From the NCBI RefSeq assembly GCF_017876405.1, contig NZ_JAGINW010000001.1, positions 9,437,203-9,501,202 on the forward strand: 64,000 bases of DNA, given 5' to 3'. This DNA comes from Kibdelosporangium banguiense. Its GTDB lineage: Bacteria > Actinomycetota > Actinomycetes > Mycobacteriales > Pseudonocardiaceae. Positions 46,066 to 53,338 of the stretch are shown piece by piece. Numbering within the stretch: the stretch's first letter is position 1; every line of letters begins with the position of its first letter. A model generated the notes under the pieces. The model was not told the DNA's origin. It did no database searches and saw only the letters and a list, made by a program, of their open reading frames with translations. The translations under genes were made by a program, and so were the position numbers.

Positions 46066-47055
46066 ATGAACAACAGCACCGCAGACGTGGGCAGGGCGTT
46101 CGGGACGTTCTCGCTGGACTCCAGGCTGCCCGGGGCCACCCAGCGCGGTTTCGCCGCCTTCCGCCGCGAATGGGAAGCGCAGCTCGGCGACCGTTTTCGC
46201 ATGCCCGCGTTCAGCCCGGCGTCGACTGGTGACTTCCGGGTCAAAAGCCGTGGCGCCAAGGCGCGCGACGTGGCGGTCATCAACGTCCACGGTGTGTCGG
46301 CCGTTCATGCCGCAGGCTACTCGCACTGCGTCGAGGATCTCGTGCGGATGCACGTGGTGCGGCAAGGGACGTTGACGCTGGGCGAGATCCGCGATCGCGA
46401 TGAAGACACTGTGCCGGCGGGCCAGTTCCTCCTGCGCCCCTTCAAGCTGGCGCCGCGCTACGACACGGCACGCCACACCACGGTGGACTTCTTCTTCCTG
46501 CCCTCGGCGACGCTCATGCCACTGCTCAAAAAGGGCTTCATCAACGGACCGGCGGACACGGCGGAGATGCGCCTGCTGCTCGCTCACACGGACATGCTCC
46601 ACACGACAGTGGCCGACCTCGGCCCGGCCGGTGTGCACGCCGCCCGCAACGTCCTGGTCGAACTGGTCAAAGCGGTGGCGCTGCGCCAATTCGACGACAC
46701 CGAGCCCCTGTTGATGCCCGCGCTGACCCAGGCCGCGAGGGATCTCGCGGACAGCCGCCTGACCGACGCCGACCTGTCCGGTGCGGTACTGGCGCGGGAG
46801 TTGAACGTCTCCGTGCGCACCCTGCAACGAGCGTTCGCCGCGACCGGCGAGCCGGCGGCCGCCTACATTCGCCGCCGCCGGCTGGAAGAAGCCTGCCTCG
46901 CCCTCACTGCCTCCTCCCGGCCACCGGCTCTGTCCGAACTCGCCGCCCACTGGCAGTTCGCCGACAGCAGCCACTTCATCCGAGCCTTCAAGAAGCACTA
47001 CGGCCAGACTCCCACCGACTACACCCGGTCGATCAGAGAGGCCGAACCTGCATAA
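46066..47055 (+). CDS. AraC-family regulator with AraC-binding-like N-terminal domain
   Basis: The 329-residue protein starts at ATG 46066. The N-terminal half has the AraC_binding_2 pattern (WEAQLGDRFRMPAF, LVRMHVVRQGTLTLG). The C-terminal half has two helix-turn-helix units, LSGAVLARELNVSVRTLQRAF and LSELAAHWQFADSSHFIRAF, split here, followed by GQTPTDYTRS. Such ActS/NphR-like regulators activate catabolic or secondary-metabolite genes. It follows the terpene genes on the same strand after 317 bp and could control them. No binding site is recognisable. Confidence 0.88.
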   Translation: MNNSTADVGRAFGTFSLDSRLPGATQRGFAAFRREWEAQLGDRFRMPAFSPASTGDFRVKSRGAKARDVAVINVHGVSAVHAAGYSHCVEDLVRMHVVRQGTLTLGEIRDRDEDTVPAGQFLLRPFKLAPRYDTARHTTVDFFFLPSATLMPLLKKGFINGPADTAEMRLLLAHTDMLHTTVADLGPAGVHAARNVLVELVKAVALRQFDDTEPLLMPALTQAARDLADSRLTDADLSGAVLARELNVSVRTLQRAFAATGEPAAAYIRRRRLEEACLALTASSRPPALSELAAHWQFADSSHFIRAFKKHYGQTPTDYTRSIREAEPA

Positions 47056-47074
47056 CGGTTTTCGGGGGCTGAGA

Positions 47075-48187
47075 TCAGACGAGGGCGGCGAGTACGGCGC
47101 CGAGTTCACGGCGGCCGGAGATGCTGAGTTTGCGGTAGACGCCTGACAGGTGGAACTCGACTGTCCGGACTGTGACACACAGTTTGGCCGCGATCTGCTT
47201 GTTGCTGTGGCCGAATGCGGCCAGGCGCGCGATTCTGGCTTCCTGCTTGGTAAGGGCGGCGCTTCTGCCTGCGGCCGGCAAGCTGTCCAGGGCTGATCTG
47301 ACGCGTCCTGACCAGCGGGTGTTGCCGCCCCGGACGGCCAGGGTCTCCGCCAGTTCCAGTTTTGCCCGGGCCGCTGCGCTGTCGCTCCGCTTGCTCAGCA
47401 TGAGTCCCAGGTCGTAGAGCGCCCAGATCTGTTCGTTGCGGACATGGGCCAGGTCCAGCAGCCGCACTGCGTCTGCCAGCAGGTCGATTCCGCGGTCGTC
47501 GCTCTGCAGCAGGGCCACTGGGTGCATGGCGGCGCCGACAGCGGCGGGTGATCCCCACCTACGGGCGGCCAGGAGTTCGTCCTGAGCCAGTCCCAGGGCG
47601 AGGTCGACCCGGTTGGTCGCGAGCGCCGCCAGTGCCGCGCGTGAGCGCCACGCGAACACGGCGGGGTTGACGATCTGCGACGCGGTCAACTGCTTGCCGC
47701 ACTTCAGGTATTCGTCCACGGCCAGCTCAAACCGGTTGGCGGCCAAGTGAATGGCGGCACGCGCCGCGAACACAGCGGGCTCAGGCAGGTCGTGGTCGGC
47801 CAGGAGAGCCTCCGCGCGGCCCAGCTCGTCACCCTGCACCAGTGCCTCGACCAGCCACGCCACCGCCAGGTTGCGGGGCCTGGCATGCACCAGGCCGGAG
47901 AGGGTTTCACGCGCCCCGGCGCAGTCGCCGGTCAGGTATCGGATTCTCGCCTGCAGCAAGCGCGCTGGAGCGCGCCACTCCGGCCGCTCCAGCGCTGCGA
48001 CGCAATGTGCCTCAGCCGACTGCAGGTCTCCTGCGTACGCGAGCGTCAGCACCGCGCGCCCGAAGCACCTTGGATCATTCGTCACCGACAATGCCCGCCC
48101 AGCGAGCTGAACGGCCTCCAATCGATCGATACCGTTGCGGGCCAACTGGATTGCTTGGTCTGCCGGACAGTGATACCGATAGGTCAC
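47075..48187 (-). CDS. LuxR-family regulator resembling the C-terminal half of a LAL protein
   Basis: The 370-residue protein starts at GTG 48187 with a weak ribosome site. Residues about 20-290 are tetratricopeptide-like helical repeats (AVAWLVEALVQGDELGRAEALL). The C-terminal LuxR helix-turn-helix is LTKQEARIARLAAFGHSNKQ with IAAKLCVTVRTVEFHLSGVYRKL, split here. Typical LAL regulators (about 900 residues) carry an N-terminal AAA ATPase before this region; it is absent. It could be a naturally short member or a truncated LAL gene whose 5' part was lost. Convergent with the araC gene. Confidence 0.78.
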   Translation of the reverse strand: MTYRYHCPADQAIQLARNGIDRLEAVQLAGRALSVTNDPRCFGRAVLTLAYAGDLQSAEAHCVAALERPEWRAPARLLQARIRYLTGDCAGARETLSGLVHARPRNLAVAWLVEALVQGDELGRAEALLADHDLPEPAVFAARAAIHLAANRFELAVDEYLKCGKQLTASQIVNPAVFAWRSRAALAALATNRVDLALGLAQDELLAARRWGSPAAVGAAMHPVALLQSDDRGIDLLADAVRLLDLAHVRNEQIWALYDLGLMLSKRSDSAAARAKLELAETLAVRGGNTRWSGRVRSALDSLPAAGRSAALTKQEARIARLAAFGHSNKQIAAKLCVTVRTVEFHLSGVYRKLSISGRRELGAVLAALV

Positions 48188-48210
48188 GTTCCGTGATTAC
48201 GGCCAATGGA

Positions 48211-48222
48211 TACAACGTTGTA
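48211..48222. promoter_or_regulatory. palindrome upstream of the LuxR gene
   Basis: TACAACGTTGTA is a perfect 12-bp palindrome 24 bp before the GTG of the LuxR gene, where a dimeric regulator could block or recruit polymerase. No factor is assigned. Confidence 0.45.
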
Positions 48223-48275
48223 AGACACTGGCGGCATCTCTGCCCGGTTTGTCACCGGGCGTTGCCCGATCTCCG

Positions 48276-48320
48276 CTTGTGTTGTCCTGTCCGGCGAATA
48301 ACCGGACAGGACAACACAAG
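48276..48320 (-). terminator. strong terminator of the PR-like operon
   Basis: A perfect 19-bp stem (CTTGTGTTGTCCTGTCCGG and its complement) with a 7-base loop starts 5 bases after the stop of the CAP gene. It is the strongest hairpin in the window and isolates the secreted operon from the luxR gene downstream. Confidence 0.9.
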
Positions 48321-48324
48321 GGTG

Positions 48325-48810
48325 CTACCTGCTACCGAAGTTCTGCGTCCAGTACACGCCGTAAGTGCTGTTGGGATTTGTCGCGTACCCGACGCCGATG
48401 TCCCGCAGTCCGCAGTTGAGGATGTTCGCGCGGTGCCCGGAACTGTTCATCCACCCGGCGACGACCGCCGCCGCCGTCTGCTGCCCGGCCGCGACGTTCT
48501 CGGCCAGGCTTCGCCAGCCGGTGTAGCCGACTCGCTCGACCCTGGTGACCATGGTGCTGCCGTCGGAACCTGTGTGACCCACGAAGTTGCGGGTCGCCAT
48601 GTCTTCCGAATGGCGCTGGGCGGCCAGATTGAGCTGGGACACGGCTGTCAGCGGTGCGCAGCCTGCCTTCTGCCGCTCGGCGTTGGTCAGCCGCACCACG
48701 TCATCCTGAATGGTCTGGACCGTTGCGCCCTGCGCGGCAGGCGCCGCCGCTAACACTGCCACCAACACTGATCCCACAGTGGCGGCCCGGCTCAGCATGT
48801 GCTTGACCAT
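48325..48810 (-). CDS. secreted CAP/SCP (PR-1-like) domain protein
   Basis: The 161-residue protein starts at ATG 48810 after GGAGCAG. A signal peptide ends near residue 28 (AQGA/TV). The CAP fold shows VVRLTNAERQKAGCAPL, LNLAAQRHSEDMATRNFVGH, SLAENVAAGQ, WMNSSGHRANILNC and YGVYWTQNFG. The conserved His/Glu set of the CAP cavity is present, as is the usual cysteine pair. Bacterial CAP proteins are secreted and of mostly unknown action; plant PR-1 homologues bind sterols and inhibit oomycetes and fungi. It is the last gene of a three-gene operon, 9 bp after the thaumatin gene, and the terminator follows at once. Confidence 0.92.
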   Translation of the reverse strand: MVKHMLSRAATVGSVLVAVLAAAPAAQGATVQTIQDDVVRLTNAERQKAGCAPLTAVSQLNLAAQRHSEDMATRNFVGHTGSDGSTMVTRVERVGYTGWRSLAENVAAGQQTAAAVVAGWMNSSGHRANILNCGLRDIGVGYATNPNSTYGVYWTQNFGSR

Positions 48811-48819
48811 CGGCTGCTC

Positions 48820-49557
48820 CTATCTGCCACTGTGGAACGTGACGGTGAAGCCGCTGCAGTTGCGGCACTGGCGCACGACCTGGTTACCCGGCTCGGTGTC
48901 CTGCTTCGACCAGGCATACGCCCTGGGGCACCGGGACGAGATCGCGTCGCTGTACGGGGTCTTGGCGTCCCGGTTGGGGTTGGTGCACAGCATCGGCGTG
49001 CCGTCGTCCCACCGCGTCAGGTTCGCCGGCGGGCAGAACGGCAGCAGGTTCTGCGAACACCCGACCCCTTGGCATTCCGTGGAGCCGGGCGGCGCCGAGG
49101 CGTCGCGTGGCTCAATGGTGATAGGCAGCGAGAACGCGTTGACGTAACTCACGTTGTACCAGGGCGCCAATGCGTCCTTGCGGTCGAAATTGAACTCCGC
49201 GAGGCTGGACGGCTGTTCACCGGTCGTGCAACGGTTGGGGAACGGTCCGCAGTCGGCGACCTTGCAGCGGAAGGTACTGCCCGGCGTGCCGGTGCAGTCC
49301 TGCCGGGCGAAGAACTTGCCACGCCAGTGGTTCGGCGCGCTCGACTCGGGAATGGTGACCGTCGCGGACTGCCCGTCAGCCAGCACAGGCAGGTTGGTGA
49401 AGTTCACCGACCCGTCCGCGTTCACGCCGCTGCCGACCCAGATCGTCCGCCCGGATCGGTTGACGAAGGTGACAGTGTGGTCCGCTGCGGCGGCAGCGGG
49501 TGCCACAGTCACCAACGCGGCGATCAAGGCGATCACCGCACACAGGATCTTGCGCAT
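48820..49557 (-). CDS. secreted thaumatin-like (PR-5-type) protein
   Basis: The 245-residue protein starts at ATG 49557 with GGAGGAG upstream. A signal peptide ends near residue 24 (AAAA/DH). TVTFVNRSGRTIWVGSG is the first strand pair of thaumatin-like proteins, and PSSLAEFNFD, YNVSYVNAFSLPITIEP and SRCPRAYAWSKQD are the other conserved blocks. The last, CPxAYxWxxQD, resembles the plant CPxAYSYAxDD block. At least eleven cysteines lie in the mature part, in line with disulphide-rich TLPs (plant forms have 16). Plant TLPs permeabilise fungal membranes or bind beta-glucan. It sits between the DPBB gene (21 bp) and the CAP gene (9 bp). Confidence 0.9.
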   Translation of the reverse strand: MRKILCAVIALIAALVTVAPAAAAADHTVTFVNRSGRTIWVGSGVNADGSVNFTNLPVLADGQSATVTIPESSAPNHWRGKFFARQDCTGTPGSTFRCKVADCGPFPNRCTTGEQPSSLAEFNFDRKDALAPWYNVSYVNAFSLPITIEPRDASAPPGSTECQGVGCSQNLLPFCPPANLTRWDDGTPMLCTNPNRDAKTPYSDAISSRCPRAYAWSKQDTEPGNQVVRQCRNCSGFTVTFHSGR

Positions 49558-49578
49558 TGCTCCTCCGGAAACTCGTCG

Positions 49579-49992
49579 TCAGGACCGGACGAACTTCCAG
49601 GTCAGCGGAATGTTGCCCAGCCGGGGATCGGCGAGCTGTGAGAACGCGGGAAGGCTGAGGTCGATGTGCCCGCTGCCGCAACTCGGGCACTTGTCCTTGA
49701 CCGGGACCGTGATGGTCCGCCCGTTGTAGCTCACCTGGACCGAGACGCCCCGGCAGAGCGGGTCGTTGTTCGGGTTGGGAGTCGTCCAGTACGAGGCCGG
49801 CACCGCGACGAGCATTTCGGTGGCAGCGTTGACCCACGTGCCGCACGCGCCGAAGCCCGAGTTGTCGTAGTACGTGGCGTTCCCGTTGATCGGTTGGTTG
49901 AACGGGATGTCCGCATACGCGGTTCCGCTCAGTGTCAGGGGCAGAACCACAGCTGCGGCCAGCACCCCGAGTGCCTTACCGATCTTCGTCAT
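49579..49992 (-). CDS. secreted double-psi beta-barrel protein (barwin/PR-4 fold, papain-inhibitor SPI-like)
   Basis: The 137-residue protein starts at ATG 49992 after GGAG. A signal peptide ends near residue 27 (AYA/DI). The DPBB fold is seen in NATYYDNSGFGACGTWV, LVAVPASYW, NNDPLCRGVSVQVSYNGR and VPVKDKCPSCGSGHIDLS. It has four cysteines, as in the Streptomyces mobaraensis papain inhibitor SPI, which has this fold and a very similar core; plant barwin (PR-4) and bacterial expansin D1 domains share it. The catalytic Asp of expansin-like DPBBs could be the D of HIDLS. Either protease inhibition or wall binding is possible. It is the first gene of the operon with the thaumatin and CAP genes. 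Confidence 0.88.
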   Translation of the reverse strand: MTKIGKALGVLAAAVVLPLTLSGTAYADIPFNQPINGNATYYDNSGFGACGTWVNAATEMLVAVPASYWTTPNPNNDPLCRGVSVQVSYNGRTITVPVKDKCPSCGSGHIDLSLPAFSQLADPRLGNIPLTWKFVRS

Positions 49993-50265
49993 TGCTCCAT
50001 CACCTCATGGCTTTCCATATGTTCCCGGCTCTCGACCGGGTTCGGTCGGATCGAGCACTCGTGATCCTCGGGGAACCAGGCGCGCGAGTCTCTACGGTTC
50101 GACCACAGGAAAACCGCACCGCGGAACGGCGATTTGTTGGGCCGGCACGGGATTTCGCCGGCGACCGGCAGCAGTGGGAGGTCCACGCCTTATGGGACAA
50201 GGGAGTCCGGCACGACCACGATCGGCAGGGCGCTGAATGCCCGATCTTCCCTCGCCGGTTCGCGA

Positions 50266-51054
50266 TCAGATCCGGTTGGTGATGGATGCCCGGAAGCGGT
50301 AGCGATCCCCGCGGTAGACCTGGACGGTCAGTTCGATCGGGCGGTCCTGCTGGTTGAAGGTCAGCTGGGTCGCGACGAGCATCGGCATGGTGTCGCCGGT
50401 CTGGAGCAGCTCGATCTCCTGCGGCGTCGGGTGGCGGGCCTCGACCGAGTAGTCGGCGACGCGCGGCAGCTGTGGTGGGTCCGCCGCGCGCAGGGTGGCG
50501 TACAGCGAGGCAGTGTTGAAGTCGGTGACCGCCAGGGCAGGGCAGACGGTCAGCGGGAGGCGGTTGTGCTCGAGCACGACCACCAGGTCGTCGAGGAAGC
50601 GCAACCGGTGGAGGTCGAAGAGGTCCGCGCCGGGGGCGATACGGAGGTGTTCGGACTCGGGCACCGTCGCCGGGCGAACCGTGGCCGACAGCACCCTGCT
50701 GCTCGCGGTCAGGCCGTTGAGCTTGGCGTAGTCGGCGAAGCCCTGGACCTGCGGGGCTGTCGCAACAGGCGCCGCCACAGGTTCGGCAGGCTGGTCGAGC
50801 TCGGCGACGAACCACCCGCGCGACGACGTGGGCCGCACGATGCCTCGCGCCTCCAGCTCGGCGAGGGCGGCTCGCAGCGTCACGCGTGACACGCCGTACC
50901 GGGTCGCCAGCGCACGCTCGGAGGGCAGCCGGTCGCCCGCGCGGGCCGCTGTGGCACGCAGATCGTCCAGCAGCTGCGCGGCGGTGCGCTCGTACAGCGG
51001 TAGCGCGTCGTCCGCGAACAGGCCACGGGGCAGCGGCGTCCTCGCAACGGTCAT
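50266..51054 (-). CDS. GntR/HutC-family regulator
   Basis: The 262-residue protein starts at ATG 51054; no Shine-Dalgarno precedes it, so it may be leaderless. The winged helix reads RAGDRLPSERALATRYGVSR, then VTLRAALAELEARGIV. The UTRA ligand domain follows (LFDLHRLRFLDDLVVVLEH, LTFNQQDRPIELTVQVYRGD). HutC/DasR-type regulators respond to phosphosugars or sugars. The gene is divergent from the alpha-galactosidase gene, and a DasR-like site overlaps that promoter, so it probably represses the galactosidase. An inverted repeat GGTCC-TTGTT-GGACC (51069-51083) also lies near its own start. Confidence 0.87.
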   Translation of the reverse strand: MTVARTPLPRGLFADDALPLYERTAAQLLDDLRATAARAGDRLPSERALATRYGVSRVTLRAALAELEARGIVRPTSSRGWFVAELDQPAEPVAAPVATAPQVQGFADYAKLNGLTASSRVLSATVRPATVPESEHLRIAPGADLFDLHRLRFLDDLVVVLEHNRLPLTVCPALAVTDFNTASLYATLRAADPPQLPRVADYSVEARHPTPQEIELLQTGDTMPMLVATQLTFNQQDRPIELTVQVYRGDRYRFRASITNRI

Positions 51055-51105
51055 ACCAGAACGATACCGGTCCTTGTTGGACCCAAATCGGAGAAACTGG
51101 AGCAT

Positions 51106-51125
51106 ACCGGTTTAGTCCATTGACA
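51106..51125 (+). promoter_or_regulatory. HutC/DasR-like operator overlapping the galactosidase -35 box
   Basis: ACCGGTTTAGTCCATT (51106-51121) follows the dre-type pattern ACTGGTCTAGACCACT with the central TAG and flanking GGT/CC kept. It overlaps TTGACA (51120-51125), a perfect -35 box; a -10 (TTACGT at 51143) is weak. Assignment to the adjacent GntR protein is inferred. Confidence 0.62.
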
Positions 51126-51209
51126 AGCCGATTTCATACCACTTACGTTCGCCGAGCAGACCGCTGACTCGGCATCGGACGTGCACCTGACAACGAAGGG
51201 GAGTTCGAA

Positions 51210-53282
51210 ATGGCCACCATGAAGCGGCGAACCGTGCTGAAGGTGGCGCTGGGAGGCGCTGGCCTGGCCGCCTTTCCTGTTCTGACCGGCGGTGCCGGAT
51301 CAGCGGCCGCCACACCGAACCGTGGACCTGACCTCGTCGGGGCCGGCGACACCTCCATCACCGTGGAGTTCGACGACAAGCTGCGCAGCCGGGTGGCCTT
51401 GAAGGGCACCAACGTCACGCGCTTCGACGCCGGCGAAGCTCTGTTGCTGGGCACCAGGGCGATCGACAGGTTCGCCTACCGCGGCCACCAGACCCGCGAG
51501 ACCTGGCACCCCCGGCACGGCGCGGGAGTCCGGGTGACGATCCAGGGCGACTCCGCCGAAGGCGTGCGCAAGACGGTCGAGCTGACCTCCTTCGAGCGCC
51601 TCGCCGGGATGGTCGTGATGAAGGTGACCTACACCAACCTGTCCGGTGCCGTGCTGAACGTGACCGGATGGCGCAACGGTGCCCACGAACTCCTGGACGC
51701 ACCAGGCGGGTTCTACACATTCTCCGGTACCACCCACGAGGACCGCCGCGACTGGGTGCAGCCGATGACAGACGGGTTCACCCAGGAGAACTCGCTCGGA
51801 ATGGTGGCCTCCGACTACGGCGGCGGTACTCCGCTGGCGACTGTCTGGCGCCGGGACGCGGGCCTGTCCGTCGGACACGTCGAACCCGTGGCCAGGATCC
51901 TGCGCTTGCCCGTGCGCAGGACGGGCGGCGGCGCGAGCATCGCCATCGAAGGCGACACGCCCCGTGCCCTGCAGCCGGGCGAACAGCTGACCACCGACAC
52001 CACTTTCCTGACAGCGCACCCGCGCGACCATTTCGTGCCGCTGCAGCGCTATCGGCAGTACATGGGTGACGTCGGCCAGCGCGCACCCGAGACGCCGGGT
52101 GCCGCGGTCGAGCCCATCTGGTGCGCCTGGGGTTACGAGCGTGGTTTCACCGTCGAGCAGATCGTCGGGACGCTCCCGAAGGTGGCCGATGTCGGTCTCA
52201 AGTGGGCTGTGCTCGACGACGGCTGGCAGACCAACGAGGGCGACTGGGACGTAAACACACAGAAGTTCCCGCGTGGTGAAGCGGACATGCGAGCCTTCAC
52301 CAAGCAGATCCGGGACGCCGGGCTGCGGCCGCGGCTGTGGTGGGCCCCGCTCGCGGCCGATCCCGACAGCAACCTTTTCAGGCAACGCCCCGACATGCTG
52401 CTGTTGGACCAGAACGGCAACAAGCAGGAGGTCACCTGGTGGGACGCTTTCACCTTGTGCCCGGCGTACGAGCCCACTGTGGACTACTTCGTCGCACAGG
52501 CGAGGAAGTTCATCCGCGACTGGGGCTATGAAGGGCTCAAGATCGACGGCCAGCACCTCAACGCCGTCCTCCCGTGCCACAACCCGGCGCACGGCCACGC
52601 CCGGCCCGAGGAGTCGACCGAAGGCGTGGCCCGGTTCTGGCAGCGGATACACGACGCGGTGCACAAGGCGAACCGCGACGCCGTCGTCGAGCTCTGCCCC
52701 TGCGGCACGGCTTTCGCGTTCCACAACCTGCCCTACGTCGACCAGTACCCGGCCTCCGACCCTGAGTCGTCCTACCAGGTCCGCACAAAGGGCAAGACAA
52801 TGAAGGCGTTGATGGGTCCGGGCAGCAGCTACGCGGGCGACCACGTGGAACTGAGCGATGGCGGCGACGACTTCGCATCCAGCTACGGCGTGGGAGCGGT
52901 GCTGTCGACCAAGTTCACCTACCCACAGGCCTCCCCCACCGATCCGTACGTGCTCACCCCGGAGAAGGAAGTCCTCTGGCGCAAATGGGTGGGCCTGTAC
53001 AAGAAGAACATGCTGTCCACCGGCGAGTACCGGGGCGAGCTGTACGACATCGGTTTCGACAAGCCCGAGGCGCACGTCGTCGCCAAGGACAAGACCCTGC
53101 ACTACGCCTTCTACTCCGACCGATGGGACGGCAAGGTCGAACTGCGCGGTCTGGGCCGCGGCCGGTACCGCCTCACGGACCCGTTCAACGGTGTCTCGCT
53201 CGGCACCGTCGACGCCCAGCACAACACCGTGAAGCTGACCTTCGAGCGGTTCCAGATCATCGTGGCGGAGCCGATCTTGTAG
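51210..53282 (+). CDS. Tat-exported alpha-galactosidase (GH36)
   Basis: The 690-residue protein starts at ATG 51210 with AAGGGGAG upstream. The N-terminus MKRRTVLKVALGG is a twin-arginine signal with an Ala-rich hydrophobic core. A beta-sandwich domain (to about 300) precedes the TIM barrel: WCAWGYERGF, WAVLDDGWQTNEGDWDVN, RPRLWWAPLAADPDS and YEGLKIDGQHLN. The Asp of LKIDGQ is the probable nucleophile, and the second acid is in the SDPESSYQVR region. A C-terminal beta domain follows. It would release alpha-galactose from raffinose, melibiose or galactomannan. The GntR gene is divergent and a protease gene follows after 56 bp. Confidence 0.9.
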   Translation: MATMKRRTVLKVALGGAGLAAFPVLTGGAGSAAATPNRGPDLVGAGDTSITVEFDDKLRSRVALKGTNVTRFDAGEALLLGTRAIDRFAYRGHQTRETWHPRHGAGVRVTIQGDSAEGVRKTVELTSFERLAGMVVMKVTYTNLSGAVLNVTGWRNGAHELLDAPGGFYTFSGTTHEDRRDWVQPMTDGFTQENSLGMVASDYGGGTPLATVWRRDAGLSVGHVEPVARILRLPVRRTGGGASIAIEGDTPRALQPGEQLTTDTTFLTAHPRDHFVPLQRYRQYMGDVGQRAPETPGAAVEPIWCAWGYERGFTVEQIVGTLPKVADVGLKWAVLDDGWQTNEGDWDVNTQKFPRGEADMRAFTKQIRDAGLRPRLWWAPLAADPDSNLFRQRPDMLLLDQNGNKQEVTWWDAFTLCPAYEPTVDYFVAQARKFIRDWGYEGLKIDGQHLNAVLPCHNPAHGHARPEESTEGVARFWQRIHDAVHKANRDAVVELCPCGTAFAFHNLPYVDQYPASDPESSYQVRTKGKTMKALMGPGSSYAGDHVELSDGGDDFASSYGVGAVLSTKFTYPQASPTDPYVLTPEKEVLWRKWVGLYKKNMLSTGEYRGELYDIGFDKPEAHVVAKDKTLHYAFYSDRWDGKVELRGLGRGRYRLTDPFNGVSLGTVDAQHNTVKLTFERFQIIVAEPIL

Positions 53283-53338
53283 CAGAACCATCACATTCCC
53301 ATCGCGTGGCGCTGACGTTGATCAACAACGGTGCACCT

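Noticed and set aside
45880..47178. Open frame of 432 codons on the minus strand opposite the araC gene
   Set aside because: Low-complexity shadow; only its last 20 or so residues, outside the araC gene, have some protein-like character.
51300..53294. Open frame of 664 codons on the minus strand opposite the alpha-galactosidase gene
   Set aside because: It is rich in Arg/Val/Gly/His with no domain, and mirrors third-codon GC bias of the real plus-strand gene, which has a full GH36 domain and Tat signal.
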